From positions 40,424,001 through 40,488,000 of the forward strand of contig OX419760.1 in the NCBI GenBank assembly GCA_948567375.1: a stretch of 64,000 nt of DNA, written 5' to 3'. The translations under genes were made by a program, and so were the position numbers. The DNA comes from Lunularia cruciata. Taxonomy: Eukaryota; Streptophyta; Marchantiopsida; Lunulariales; Lunulariaceae. Shown in pieces: positions 45,986 through 57,709 of this stretch (positions within the stretch are counted from its first letter, which is position 1; the number at the start of each line of letters is the position of its first letter). Below the pieces are notes generated by a model. That model was not told where the DNA came from and made no database searches. It saw only the letters and a program-made list of their open reading frames with translations.

Positions 45986-47914
45986 TAAGTAAAGAGAAGT
46001 AAATCAGACCTTCCCGAAACTCCGGAAGTTCAATAGAACTAATACTTGTTTAGCTAGACTAGTTTCTAATTGTCTTTAATTTAGTTCCACTACCTTGAAT
46101 TTAGTTTCTATAAAACGAGAGGGGAGAGAGAGGAACGGGAGAGAGAGAGAAAGGAGGCACGGTATGAAAGGATATTCTAGAGTTTTAGAGAGCCCACCGG
46201 GTATATATCACATGAGTGAATAGTATACTCTGTTCGTTTATCAATTTCATTTATGAATTTCAGTTCTATTGATATCTAGATTGAAGCTATAGAGGACTGA
46301 GTAAAAAGTTATGAGTACTTTTTAGGGTTTACTTCACATAGAGAGGGATAGGTTTAAATTTTTCATTTCTAATCTCTTGGTATTTGGTTTGAAAAATTTT
46401 GTGATTGAAATTGAAAATAATGAGAATTTATAGTATTTAAAAGGCTTGGAGAGATCATCTTTACTCATGAGAGTTGAGAGGTGAGGGGTTGTGATTTTGT
46501 AAATATGAAGAGATATGGAGAGGAGCATCGTGTGATACAATCTTTATCTTTGTGCTAGCCATAATTACACTTTTTCATGTGACTCTACCCAGAGCGGCTT
46601 GTGACACACCATGCTCAGTGTGTCACCGGCACTTTACCTTGCAAGGGGTAAAGACCCATGTCGGAAGGATGCACAAAGACTATGATTGGACTACTTAAGA
46701 TGCTCAGTGAGGCGAGCGATCACATTGACAAGATTGAGATCACATTGAGATACTCAAGATTACCTATGTTTCCTTTATCCCTTTCTTGACCATTCCAAGG
46801 ACACATATTGAGTCATCAAAATGGTTAGCATCCGAGGCGTGTTATATCTTGGGATCATTTGAGACTGGTTCTCCATGTACGAGTTTATTCCATAGGCTAC
46901 CTTGTACACTCTATGATGAGGCTAGATAGGCCTTTTACCTCCCACTTGATCATTTGGCATGTGATCCTTTAGACCTATTATGCTAAGGGGGACACTAGAG
47001 AGGGAGTGTATGTATGGCATAGAGAGGTGGTTTCTAGATTTAGTCAATTCAAGCGGTGGATTGGGCTGCCCTATAGGAAGAGTCAATTAGGGCTACATGT
47101 TTTAGGAGATAGATTCTACCATAGAGTCCACTTGATTATGACGGTATAAGACATTGGGTCAAGTGGAGCATTAGTAGAGCAGCACAAGCATTACACCCTT
47201 TGTCTATGGCTTGTCCCATTGCATCTCTTCCCTATGCTTGCTGCATCCTATGGCATGAGAGAGAGTACCATTAGAGGATTAGATTATCAACTTGAGTAGC
47301 TTTTATGTCTTGATAGGTTGCTTTTTGCATAAGCATTGTGCATTGCCCCTTGCTTCTCCTCATGAGGCTTGTAAGGGGTAGTATATAGGCATCTTAGAGA
47401 CTGCTTTTAGGCAAATGATCATACTAGTGGATTAAGAGAGCTATTTCAAGTGGCTATAGCAATAGCAAGGGGAGATATCCTACGTCAGCTAATCGGGTGT
47501 TAGGGGCTGGTCTACTTGTCATGACAGAGAAAGGCAAGGGGCATTAGACCGATTGCTATTGGAGAGATCTTTTTGTGCTTGGTTAGTTGCATCATTGTCT
47601 TTTAGCATCACTCTCATTTCCAAGAGCACCTCAGTCCATAGCATTTTGGAGTAACTACACTTGGAGGTTGCAAAGCTATTTCCGTTAGGCATCCAAGCAC
47701 TAAATATCCATCTGGAGTGGGTTGTTATACAAGTGGATGTTGAAAATACTTTTAATAACATCTCTCGTGCATCCATCTTTAGAGAGCCTAGGAAGGCCAT
47801 GGATCCTTGGCAAGTCTCATTCATTTTGTACAATCACTGTATGGCTCTTTTGCTTCCCTATACTGCCAACATGGCTGGTCACAAGAAGGAGTCACCATCT
47901 TGGAGTCAGTTTCC
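45986..47914 (+). mobile_element. LINE-like element copy 3, truncated in RT
   Basis: One 5' monomer (45,986-46,790), pre-RT body, then RT with GVTTLGGCKAI-like sequence near 47,650, VVIQVDVENTFNNISRASIF near 47,715-47,775 and HKKESPSWSQ at its end. It stops at 47,914 in contact with block X of segment C. Frames are broken but the RT start is better kept than in copy 2. Confidence 0.7.
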
Positions 47915-49020
47915 TACTTCTGAATTTGATGGAATGCAAAAGCTCGGGTCTTAAAATGTGTCCACATATTTATTTTGTTACACTCAGAAGTGGTCTTCCT
48001 TTGAAACAAAATGGGTGTATAGTATGACATACCATTCAGCCTGTGGCCTTGTTCCTCATCGGATGAGAGCCTCTTGACTCCACTGCACAACAACCTCCCT
48101 TATGCCTAATGGATCAGTGTCTGGACAATGGTCAGGCATTTGGGCTGGACAATTACCCTATTCTCATGAGTACTCATGTCTAAGCACATTGAGAAACTCT
48201 TGCAAAATGACCAAAGCTTGTGGCCAATCTGATTAGAAAATTGAGCAAAAGCCGCTACTTCATGATATTGTGCCAATCCTATGTTTAAACTATGGCATTC
48301 TTGGACCTATCTCTAACACATTCACTGAGTTTACTTGGAACAAGAAATATTGTTCACGGACAAATCCACCAAGCTGTGACTATTGTGCAGAGTGCAAATT
48401 CTACAACTGTCAATACATAAACCCTACATCTCAAGATCATCCCAGCTGTATTGTGAGGTAAATTGTTACCCACTAGCAAAATCCTCTCAAGCACTAATAG
48501 CACATGATCCATTAGAAGAGCAAGTGATATCTTTATTGCATGTAACTAATCTTAGAAGTATATACAGTGTTACCTCCCTAACTCAATACAATTCTTTGCT
48601 AATTTTTTCTTATTGAGTAATAGAGGTTATTGGATTGGCAATTCATCCTTAAATTTGATATGATAATTGATTATTTGCTACATCAAGTTGGGATAAAGGA
48701 CTATGGGGAAGATTTGATAGCAAGTGCTGCTGAGTGTTGACACCTACCCTTTGTGTAAAAATCCTATTTATCTTTGTTTCAGCAGAGCATCTTCAAGGCT
48801 TGTAGATTTAGTGTATAGTTTTAGGATTGTTGTCTTGGGTTCCAAAAGGGTTATGGGTATGGCATCGATGGCTCTATGTGTACATGATTTTGGGTCGTGC
48901 TTTGGCATACCTTTGTGCCAAATCACACCTTTGTTTAAGGAGGTATCCCCAGACCCCGCCCATCCCACTTTATAGCTCATTAATTTCTCCAAAGCTTGCA
49001 ACATGAAATCATGTACAAGC
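47915..49020. repeat. Block X, segment C copy (CpG-depleted)
   Basis: Collinear with 5,612-6,745. Most CpG dinucleotides of the A copy are TG or CA here. The frame ending at 48,462 is still open with the same stop. The block is cut at 49,020 by the copia-2 LTR. Confidence 0.8.
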
Positions 49021-49325
49021 TGTTGCTGTAACTACAGCATGGCCACATGGAAACACTTGTCAGCAGCTATAATCACACCATTGGGCAGCGTGACAATAGA
49101 TATTATGGGTGGCAGTGCACTAATCTCCAAACTATGTATGGCTACTTTGGGTAGTGGCTTTATTTTGATTTGTTATTACCTTGTTATCACTTCATCTCCT
49201 TCTACAGAGTTACCATAGGCATACCTCCATTTTAGTTGAGGGCATATAAGTTTTGGTTTACTAGTTGTATCAAGAGACAGTGCAATAAATACATATACAT
49301 TGTCATTGAAAAACAGCTCGTATCA
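49021..49325 (+). repeat. 5' LTR of copia-2
   Basis: TGTTGCTGTAAC to GTATCA, 305 bp. The following GGTTAAGAGCCC may be a weak primer binding site. Confidence 0.88.
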
Positions 49326-49594
49326 GGTTAAGAGCCCACGCTAAAGGCTTGTTTAGTATTACATTTCCTTACTCTGATGATGATATGAAACTTATGCATT
49401 CTACAAATTGCACACACACATATAATGTATTACTTTTTTTACATTTTCTCCTATGGCTGAACATGCATCCATGCCCCAGAATATCTATCACATTGATTGA
49501 CTAGTGCAGAAGATTGGCTAATATGGAAGTACTGTTTTGAGCTAATCCTATAGCCCAATGCCTCTAGGATGTCACCTGAGGAGCATCAAGGCAT

Positions 49595-49985
49595 TTGGAA
49601 GAAAAATTAACGGGGCTTCAAACAGAGAGTTGCAACACAGCAATGTCTACTACTGACCTCACTGACCTCCAAGCTTCCTGGGACAAAGAAGATGGCAAGG
49701 CTAGTGCACAAGTTATGCTTAACAGTATCTCCAACTATTGCTCTCAATCTAATGACCTGCAAGACAGCCAAAAAAATGTGGGATAAACAGGTTTGAGCAA
49801 AAGATTGCAATCAACAAATATTTTTCCTACAAGAGTTTGACACACTGAAGCTTTGTGCAGGAGAAACACTATCTACTCTCATTGCACGATCACATGAACT
49901 AGCTAATGGAGTGGCTACAATTGGCATAGAGATTGATGAAGATGCTTGCCACCACATTATTAGGTGCACTACCAACAACTGAGTA
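49595..49985 (+). pseudogene. copia-2 gag remnant
   Basis: Same capsid-like region as copia-1 (130-532), with FFLQEFDTLKL and LANGVATIG readable in changing frames. Broken by stops and single-base indels. Confidence 0.6.
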
Positions 49986-51068
49986 CTTACCTCTTGCCAT
50001 GACACTCACAGCTATTGCAGTACCACTGGCTTGAAAATAACTACCATAGAAGCTGCACTTCACACTGACGAGCTATGTGCTAACAAAATCTAGAGATACT
50101 CAGGGCAAGAACTCAACTCTGCCTTTTTTACAACAACACATCAACCACGAAGAAGCAAGATGGAAGTTACTAGTGAATACTGTGAAAAGCATGGCCACCA
50201 TGAAAACATATGCTACAATAAACAAGGTTTCCCTTGACGAAATTTACGTCATATGTCACGGCCGACTCCATGTAAAAGTCCACCACAACAAGGAGCTGCT
50301 CCAACTTTCCTGCAGACATGCCAACACCCTCCATCCAACCACACACCAGGTCCACTACATCCCATTGTAAAAGCTGCCACAACATCTTCTTGGACAACAG
50401 ACTATCTACCATCCTACCTCAATGACCATGAATGGTTGTTATGAGGGATAGCCACACAATTACTTAGTGGTCTCCATGGGTTAATCCTTGACTCTAAGGT
50501 CTCATGAATATCACTAATGATAGTATTGCACTCCACAACTACAAGATACTTCCTACTTCCAAGCCTATAATATTGGGAGATGGACACACTACCAATTACA
50601 ATTGGAATTGGGATACTTCACGACTACAAGATAATTTCTACTACCAAGCTTATACTATTGGGAGATGGACACACTACCAATTGGAATTGGGACAATTTGT
50701 GTTTGCACCTTTGTAGGGCAGATTCTTGCTTTTTGTGAATGCCTTCTCTATCTTGACCTCGGCATGAGTCTCCTTTCCATTTGAGCGCTTGCCACTACTG
50801 GAGCATGGATTTTAGTTGAACAGATCACGGCCACTATATACAAGGAAGGGTGTACTCTTACCTTGGCCAAGGTAGTTGATAGACTGTACAAACTAAAAGA
50901 CTCAATTCTATACCCATCAGAAATTTCTGCAATTGCCATCATTACTATTGCCACATTGTGACACCAACACCCAGGACATCTAGGAGCAACGTACATGAGT
51001 AGATTGTGGAACTTTGCCATAGGATTGCCCTATACTGATTTCCTCAAGGTATATGTGAACATTTTGCC

Positions 51069-51455
51069 TTGCCTAAATCCCACCATTTACCCTCTCTTCA
51101 TACTCATGGTATCTCCTACTCTGCCACTGCAAAGCTAGAACGCATTGATGTTGATTTAGCTGGTCCCATGTGCAATCAATCTCTTCAAGGTAAATTTTAT
51201 TTCCTTGTAATTGTTGATGAATTCACAAGACTAGTGGATTTAATGCCACTGCAACACAAATCTAATGCCTCATTAGCTCTTAAGGAGTATCACAATATAA
51301 TGGAGACATACTCAGACCATTGCATGAACACTCTATGTACTGATGGAGGTGGGGAATTTGTCAACTCAGAAATAAATGACTGGTTATGTGAGTGTGGGAT
51401 TACCAAGGAAACCCCTCCTCCTTGGTCCCTTGAAGTCAATGGTGTCACAGAGTAA
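51069..51455 (+). pseudogene. copia-2 integrase core remnant
   Basis: Open for 128 residues: IDVDLAGPM (first Asp), FYFLVIVDEFTRLV, LCTDGGGEFVNS (second Asp) and VNGVTE (Glu), ending in a stop. This is the least damaged integrase of the two copia copies. Confidence 0.85.
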
Positions 51456-51692
51456 GCAATCTGCACACTGGTTGAGCCAGCTCAAGCTATGCTTTGACTA
51501 CCAACATACACCACAACTATTGGGAAAGTGCTATCCTCACAATTGCCTACCTAAATAATAGAAGCCCAAATTCCCATTTGCATGGATGCACACCAATGGA
51601 GGCATGGAACAGTCTCAAACCTGATTTGGAGCACCTTCAAACTTGGGAATGCAAGGCATTCATTTTTTACAAACTGCACTATAACACCCAAT

Positions 51693-52347
51693 TGTGCATG
51701 TATATGATATTGTGATATTTAGTTTAGTACTATAAGTACTTGAGAGATATTATTTATATAAAGATAAAGGATTATTCTACATTAGTCATATTAGCTAAAG
51801 TTAGTCATAGCTAAAATAGAGGGGACTTTAGAGGAAATAGAAAAGATGAGCACCACTATTTTGAATTCTAATGTGTTAACTTGGTGTTATTCTTAAGTGT
51901 TTGGCTTTGAGGAAAGAGTTGAAAACTCTTGGCCTTTTTGTTTTGGATTCTTCTATAGTCCAAAGATAGCCCATGTGAAGGAATCCTTGACTTAGTGGTT
52001 GGATCAAGATAAGACTATTTGCTTAGGGAATATTCCCATGAGGATGAGTATTACTTTAGACCTTGGACTTTTAGTTTGATAACTTGAGTTACTCCAATAA
52101 TTAGTAACTTTGGTGCATAATTATTTCACAAGTATATAAACTAGGGGTGAGGAGGTACTCATCATCCTTTCATTTGCAATTATCTTTCTCTCATCGAGTT
52201 CTCTAGTGAGTTGTGGTTTGAGTCTTGGAGTGTTAGCCTTGGAAGAGTATGATGGAGTTGTGGTTCATTTCCCTCCTAGTCCATATTGCACTACCATAAT
52301 AGCCATCAGAGATTCATCTTGAGTGAGAGATAGACCGGCTTACAACA
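51693..52347. mobile_element. Probable solo LTR inserted in copia-2
   Basis: Copia-1 reads through 'aaactgcacaacttggaaaag' (about 2,140-2,160), whereas copia-2 has about 650 bp between the two halves. The insert begins near TGTGCATGTATATG and ends near CTTACAACA (TG...CA). It contains TATATAAA at 52,133-52,140 and lacks coding motifs, all as expected for an LTR. I cannot identify a clean target duplication. Confidence 0.55.
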
Positions 52348-52804
52348 AAACTTGGAAAAGTTTGACTCTAGAGCAATCAAAGGAATATTCATAAGCTGTG
52401 CTACCAATAGATACATTTTCTATCTATCAGATTCAAGAAAACTGTTGTGATCATGACATGCATGTTTTGTATAATACACCACCCCACATTTAGATTGATA
52501 CCTACCTGGTTAATGAATCTGACCCTCGTGATGCAAATTCTAACTCGCTTGATGTTGGCCTTCTAGACACAAAAGTAGAAGCAGATGAGTTCCACACTAC
52601 ACCTTAAGCTCCAATATCAACCACAATACGTGTAATAGACATTCAACTCACCAGTATTTGGAGATCCAACCTCACTTTCAAGCCAACTCAAGGGTACCTT
52701 GATAGTGAATATATCGCTACAATGATTGATGATACTTATCCAACTCGGGATGACTGTCTTGGACCACCAAGTCACCTTATTGAACCACCCTCATACAATG
52801 CCTA

Positions 52805-53763
52805 TTGAGAAGTACCAAAGAAGCACAATGGATTGAAGCAATGGAGGCAGAATACATCACACTACTAAACATGCATGTTTTCTTTGAAATGCTACAAACT
52901 GACTTACCAGCAAATGCAAATGTTACTCATTCTAAGTGGGTTTTCAAAGTGAAAACAAATGCACATGGTGAAATTGAGTGCTTCAAAGCCATATTTTTGC
53001 TCAACGGTATACACATGTTGAATTCATCAACTACTGTGTGACATTTGCACCCATTGTAGCTATGACCACAATCCATATCATATTCGGCCCAACTGCATCA
53101 CAAAACCTATTCCTTGAGAAAATTGACATTGTCACAACATACTTGAATGGCCTCCTTGAACATGATATCTATCTAGCACCGCCCCCTAGATACAGTACAC
53201 CAGGCACAATTTGGAACTCAATCAGGTGCTATATGGCCTAAAGCAATCAAGCCATGAGTGGTTCAAAACCTTTACAACACAACTCCACATCATGGGTTTT
53301 TTGGCCTTATGACTAGTGCCTCTTTCACATTACTGAAGAAGGCCACACATTGCATCTCCTCCTCTATGTCAATGACATCCTCCTTGCCACTGCTTCATCA
53401 AAATTGCTTGCAGATATCAAGAATCGCCTAGTTGCTTCATTTCACGTCAAGCATCTTGGATCCACAAGATACTTACTCGGACTTGAAATAGTAACACAAG
53501 CTAACTACATCAGGCATGTCATATCTTGGGCACATCTCTCCAACATAAATCCTGTTTACACACCTTTGTCACAAGGAACACAACTTTGCACAACTACCGA
53601 CTCCAAAGCTGAAACAAGGTACCTTTATCAGCAACTCTTCAAGAAACTCAACTATGTGGAAACCTGCATACAACCTGACATTGCACATAGTTTGTCCCTC
53701 CTTGCACAACATTCCTCTCACCCCACAGATACTCATTGGGCAGTACTAAAACATTTATGTTGA
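52805..53763 (+). pseudogene. copia-2 reverse transcriptase remnant
   Basis: AQWIEAMEAEY, SKWVFKVKTNAHGEIE, DIVTTYLNGLLEHDIYL, YGLKQS (near 53,232), LLLYVNDILLATAS, HLGSTRYLLGLEI and DIAHSLSLLAQHSS. The catalytic YVDD reads YVND (53,365-53,376). Frame changes occur near 52,980 and 53,220, and a stop near 53,300. Confidence 0.9.
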
Positions 53764-54240
53764 TACTTGGTAGGAACACTCAAGCATTGTCTTCTCTACC
53801 TAACTTCCACCCCTAACCTTACCTTAATTGCACATGCGGATGCAGACTGGGAAAATCAACTATTATCATGTAAATCCTATACAAGCATCCTTCTGCTACT
53901 AAATGACATTGCAGTTCTGTGTCATTTAAGAAACAAGCTGCAGTTGTTCTTGCTAGATTAGAAGCAGAATATTACACTCTTGCTGCAGCAGGCCACAAAG
54001 CTACATGGGCCCAAAACATTTTGGCATCCATCACCAACATTACAGGACCTATAGTCATCCAAGATCACAGCCACAGAGCTACCAATGCAGCATCCAACAC
54101 TAGCATGCTACTATCAAACCAAATGAAACATATCAATGATCGTCATCATTACATCAAGACATAGTTACAAAGGGATATGTTCCACTTATGCCAATCCCCA
54201 CTATTGACAATGTTGCAGATATCCTTACCAAAACACTAGC
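53764..54240 (+). pseudogene. copia-2 RNase H remnant
   Basis: HADADWEN, then after frame changes RLEAEYYTLAAAGHKATW, DRHHYIKT and DILTKTLAGLHTALLCEHIGL. These are the ADADW, EAEY and HIDIRYHFI-type motifs of the copia C-terminal domain. Confidence 0.85.
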
Positions 54241-54736
54241 CGGTCTCCACACCGCACTTCTTTGTGAACATATTGGCCTTTGCTTTCTTGATAGAATCAT
54301 CTAGTGAATGTGTTGAATCCCTTTTATTCTTTTGTTACTATCATATTTTAGTGCAGTCTCATATTTTCCCCTCATTTTGTCTTCAAAATCTCCATGGGAC
54401 TCTCCCTTCTACTCCACATCCCTCCTGATCTTCCTCTCCCCCACTCTCCCTTTTTCTCTCACATGCTGTCCCACGATATGCTGCAGATCTTACTCAACAC
54501 CCTCAAGGGATAGTCTCTCCCACTCTCACTTTCCTTCTCTTGCAGCCTGTCACACAACATGCTGCAGATCTTCATGTAGAGCTGAAGACCTATCACAAGA
54601 CCTGAAGAAGATCTGAAGATATGAAGACCCTCACGAGCAAGATTGAATTATTGAGCCCTATCTCATGACCTTGACCAGGAAGAACAACTAGGAGAAGATC
54701 ACATAATGCAATTGATATGCTTGTCTGCACCCCAGA

Positions 54737-54930
54737 GTTGTCAACTATAGAGGATGAATATCTCTCCCTGTTCCAAAGTCTTCTTAGTGATTGATCCCCG
54801 AGTACTGTATCTCTGTTCCTTCTCCCACCCCCGAGTTGTCAATTATTGGGGATGAATATCTCTCCCTGTTCCTAAGTCTTCTTAGTGATTGATCCCCTAG
54901 TATTGGATTTTTGTTCCTTCTCCCATCACC
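54737..54930. repeat. 97 bp direct tandem duplication in copia-2 3' region
   Basis: AGTTGTCAACTATAGAGGATG at 54,737 recurs as AGTTGTCAATTATTGGGGATG at 54,834, followed both times by 'aatatctctccctgttcc'. Non-coding as far as I can see. Confidence 0.85.
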
Positions 54931-55495
54931 TCTCGCTTAGACAAATTTCAAGTACCTTGCTTCTGTTCCCATCTGTGAAGATGTAACCTCGACCATCTAG
55001 AATCCAATTTCTGAAGTCACACTGACCTTGATCTTCTCAAGGGTGATGCTGACTATGTCACAAGAACACCAGCCTTCCTGTTAACCTTGATCCTATCCTG
55101 CAAGAACTTCTCAAAGAAAGTGATGTCCATGATCTTGTCTTCCATGGGCTTCCTGCAGTTGATTGAATAGGTCACAGCCTTCTTCTTCGTCTTTGTGACT
55201 CATGTGATAGGCTTCCTAGCAAGAACAGAAGCCATAGTTACTGTCAGTCAAATTTCAACTCTAGATTGAGAAAGCGGAGAAAATTCCTGTCAGCACTTTC
55301 TTCCCCTACTTCTCATTCTCTTCTTCTTGTCAATGGAATGACTCTTCCTCTCACTGTCAACAGTGTCCGACATGCTAACGCATAAACATTCATTTTGCTC
55401 CCACTAGTGTGTCAACTCCCTGTCATTTTTCCGACCACCGACAAAACTCGCACCAGCTTTCATGTATTTTTCCGACCGTGCTGCAGTTGCGGGGG

Positions 55496-55791
55496 TGTTG
55501 CTCTAACTACAGCATGGAGACACGTGTCAACAGCTATAACTACACCATGGGGTAATGTGAAAATAGATATTATCTGTGTCAGTGCACTGATCTCCAAACT
55601 ATGCACGGCTACTTTGGGTGGCGGATTTATTTCAATTTTGTTATTACCTCGGTATCACATCTCCTTCTGCGTAGTCACCATGGGCATACCTCCATTTTAG
55701 TCGTTCGCACATGAGTTTTGGTTTACTACTTGTATCAAGAGACAATGCAATTAAAACATCTACATTGTCATTGAAAAAACAGTTCATAACA
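55496..55791 (+). repeat. 3' LTR of copia-2
   Basis: TGTTGCTCTAAC to CATAACA, 296 bp, preceded by the purine tract GCGGGGG. Confidence 0.9.
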
Positions 55792-55796
55792 CAAAC

Positions 55797-56030
55797 AACT
55801 AGTCTTACCCCTTGGATAGTTGGCATGTGCAATAAGAATCCCATTTAAAGAACATGTTTCTCTCTTACTTGGTAATTAGTCTTGTAGGTATTGAGGTATT
55901 AGGGATCGGAGGTATTAACTATAGCCATGGAACAAACTTGCTGGAAGGAATGTGATATTAAGGATTGGAGGTATTAACTATAGCCATATCACAAACTTGG
56001 TGGACGGAGTGTGATATTAAGTAATGAAGG
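55797..56030. repeat. Block Y, segment C copy, with two minisatellite units
   Basis: Matches 6,750-7,080. The core ATTAACTATAGCCAT occurs at 55,914 and 55,973; segment A has four. Confidence 0.8.
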
Positions 56031-57170
56031 ACATCAACTTAGAGAGATCAACTAACGGGGGTAACACTGTCGTAAGTTCTCTTGACAAAGACGAAGAAGA
56101 AAAGAAAGTCATGTTAAATCACAATTGTGATCCCAAGCGGGTCGCCTTCTTTTTCTACAAATGAGGTAAAACTCTTTGTAGACTGCATATATAGGTGAGA
56201 ACGTGCATAGAGAATATCTTCAAGTGAAGTGGTATGGTATACGGTCTTGTTCGCTGTGTAAACTAATTTCGTTAATCCAAATTTACCATAAATATTCTTT
56301 TCAATACCGAGAATAGGACAATTATTTTGTTCACAATAGTACCTTGACGGAGCAAGATTAGTGGTAGTACGTAAATGTACCAAAACCGATGCAGGATCCT
56401 TTAATCTTCCCAATCCCTCAGATACCAATTATCTAACATGATTCATATTTTCTGCTAAAAGGCCAAGGAAGTCGAGGGGTTGCTGCAAATCGAAGGCTGA
56501 AATTTTATGGGCTACGGGCTTGAGAGCGCGAGACATCAAGCACTCCATTTGACGAAGAAAGAGTTGAGTGCCGATTATTCACTTCAAAATAGCGGTTCTA
56601 GAGCATAATCCAGAGCTTGGTTGTGCACTGAAGCTCAGCGGTTAAGGTGCACATCCTCCTGCGGCAAACTGAAGCCCGTAGACTTGAGTTCGGGATGGAG
56701 ATATAAAATGATTCTGGGGGAGACTAGTCCTCGAGAATATAAGTACAGAATCGGAAGATTCACGTTCAAACTGCCCGAGTACGTGTCACTCGAAGGAGGT
56801 CCCCAAGAGCACCTCACAGCAGCCTGCACTTCACAGGCCCTTGTTCAGTGGGCCACCCAGTTGAGAAGCGCTACTTCTAGATCTCCAGACTGTGTTGAAC
56901 TTTCCGAAATACTCTCACCGTGTACAGTAGGGTACTAGTCGAGGAGTGAAAAGACAACATCTATTCGTGTCCAGATTACCAATTATTTCTTACCACCAGA
57001 CCACGCTGGACCCATAGGAAGAAACGACCAAAAGGCCAAATGGAATACCCCGAAGGAAAAGAAAGAGGAAACTCCACAATTGGAAAGCCTGAACTGTGAC
57101 TTTTCATTTCAATTCAGGACAAGACCCTCAGCTATGCATGGCAGATTAACTTGATCCATTCCCCGATTCC
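56031..57170. repeat. Block Z, segment C copy
   Basis: Collinear with 7,076-8,290. It lacks the right arm of the long hairpin. A plus-strand frame at 56,621-56,938 contains KLPEYVSLEGGPQEHL, but the A copy is frameshifted there, so I do not call a gene. Confidence 0.75.
56620..56705 (+). mobile_element. tRNA-like sequence, possible SINE head (segment C)
   Basis: GAAGCTCAGCGGTTAAGGTGC and GAGTTCGGGATGG resemble A and B boxes. It is closer to the tRNA consensus than the A copy at 7,712 because it lacks the extra G. Confidence 0.35.
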
Positions 57171-57175
57171 TCCAA

Positions 57176-57700
57176 GCCCATCGGGTGTTAGTTTTGCCTT
57201 GGTTGAAAGGTTGATTAAGTTCAAATAAGAGTCCATTTCGAGAAGGGCCTCATGAGCACAAAGATGGCAATTTGCTCAACAAAACCAATTTGTACCACAT
57301 TCGTTTATTACTCGATGTTTTAAACCTCCTGACCTTGGCTTTGATGTGGTAATATACATTTGTGGGTCTCATCATCCATTTGGATTTGCGTACGTATGAA
57401 ATTACTCTGAAATGAAGTTACTCTGAAATCCACAAATTTACCTCAGAGTCACGCAAAAGAAATTGAATCCAATCTCATTGGAATATAACAAAGAACAAAG
57501 AAGTCTAACAATGTGAGGCTATGGTTTATCCGAGACGAAGCGCGGCCCATCTTTAGACACCCGGACACACCTCTTTAACCCTACGGCAAAAGCACCACTA
57601 GTCATCCACTCCATATGTTGTCTATATGGCAGAATTGGTTGGACGCAGTGACAACGAACATTGATGTCATCCATATTTGGATGTGGTATATTGGTAACCA
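57176..57700. repeat. Block V, segment C copy
   Basis: From CCCATCGGGTGTTAG to CATATTTGGATG, matching 11,905-12,490 and, in part, 22,440-22,860. It is followed immediately by the 3' end of hydrolase C on the minus strand. Confidence 0.75.
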
Positions 57701-57709
57701 AGATTTATC

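Larger units (their letters stand above)
49021..55791 (+). mobile_element. Ty1/copia LTR retrotransposon (copia-2)
   Basis: A 6,771 bp element with LTRs 49,021-49,325 and 55,496-55,791 (TGTTGCT...CA), flanked by CAAGC (49,016-49,020) and CAAAC (55,792-55,796), a 5 bp target duplication with one mismatch. Segment A at about 6,735 shows the uninterrupted site ACAAGCAACTAG. Internal order gag, integrase, RT, RNase H is copia. A ~650 bp LTR-like insertion lies at 51,693. About 1.2 kb after RNase H has no coding motifs. Confidence 0.93.
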
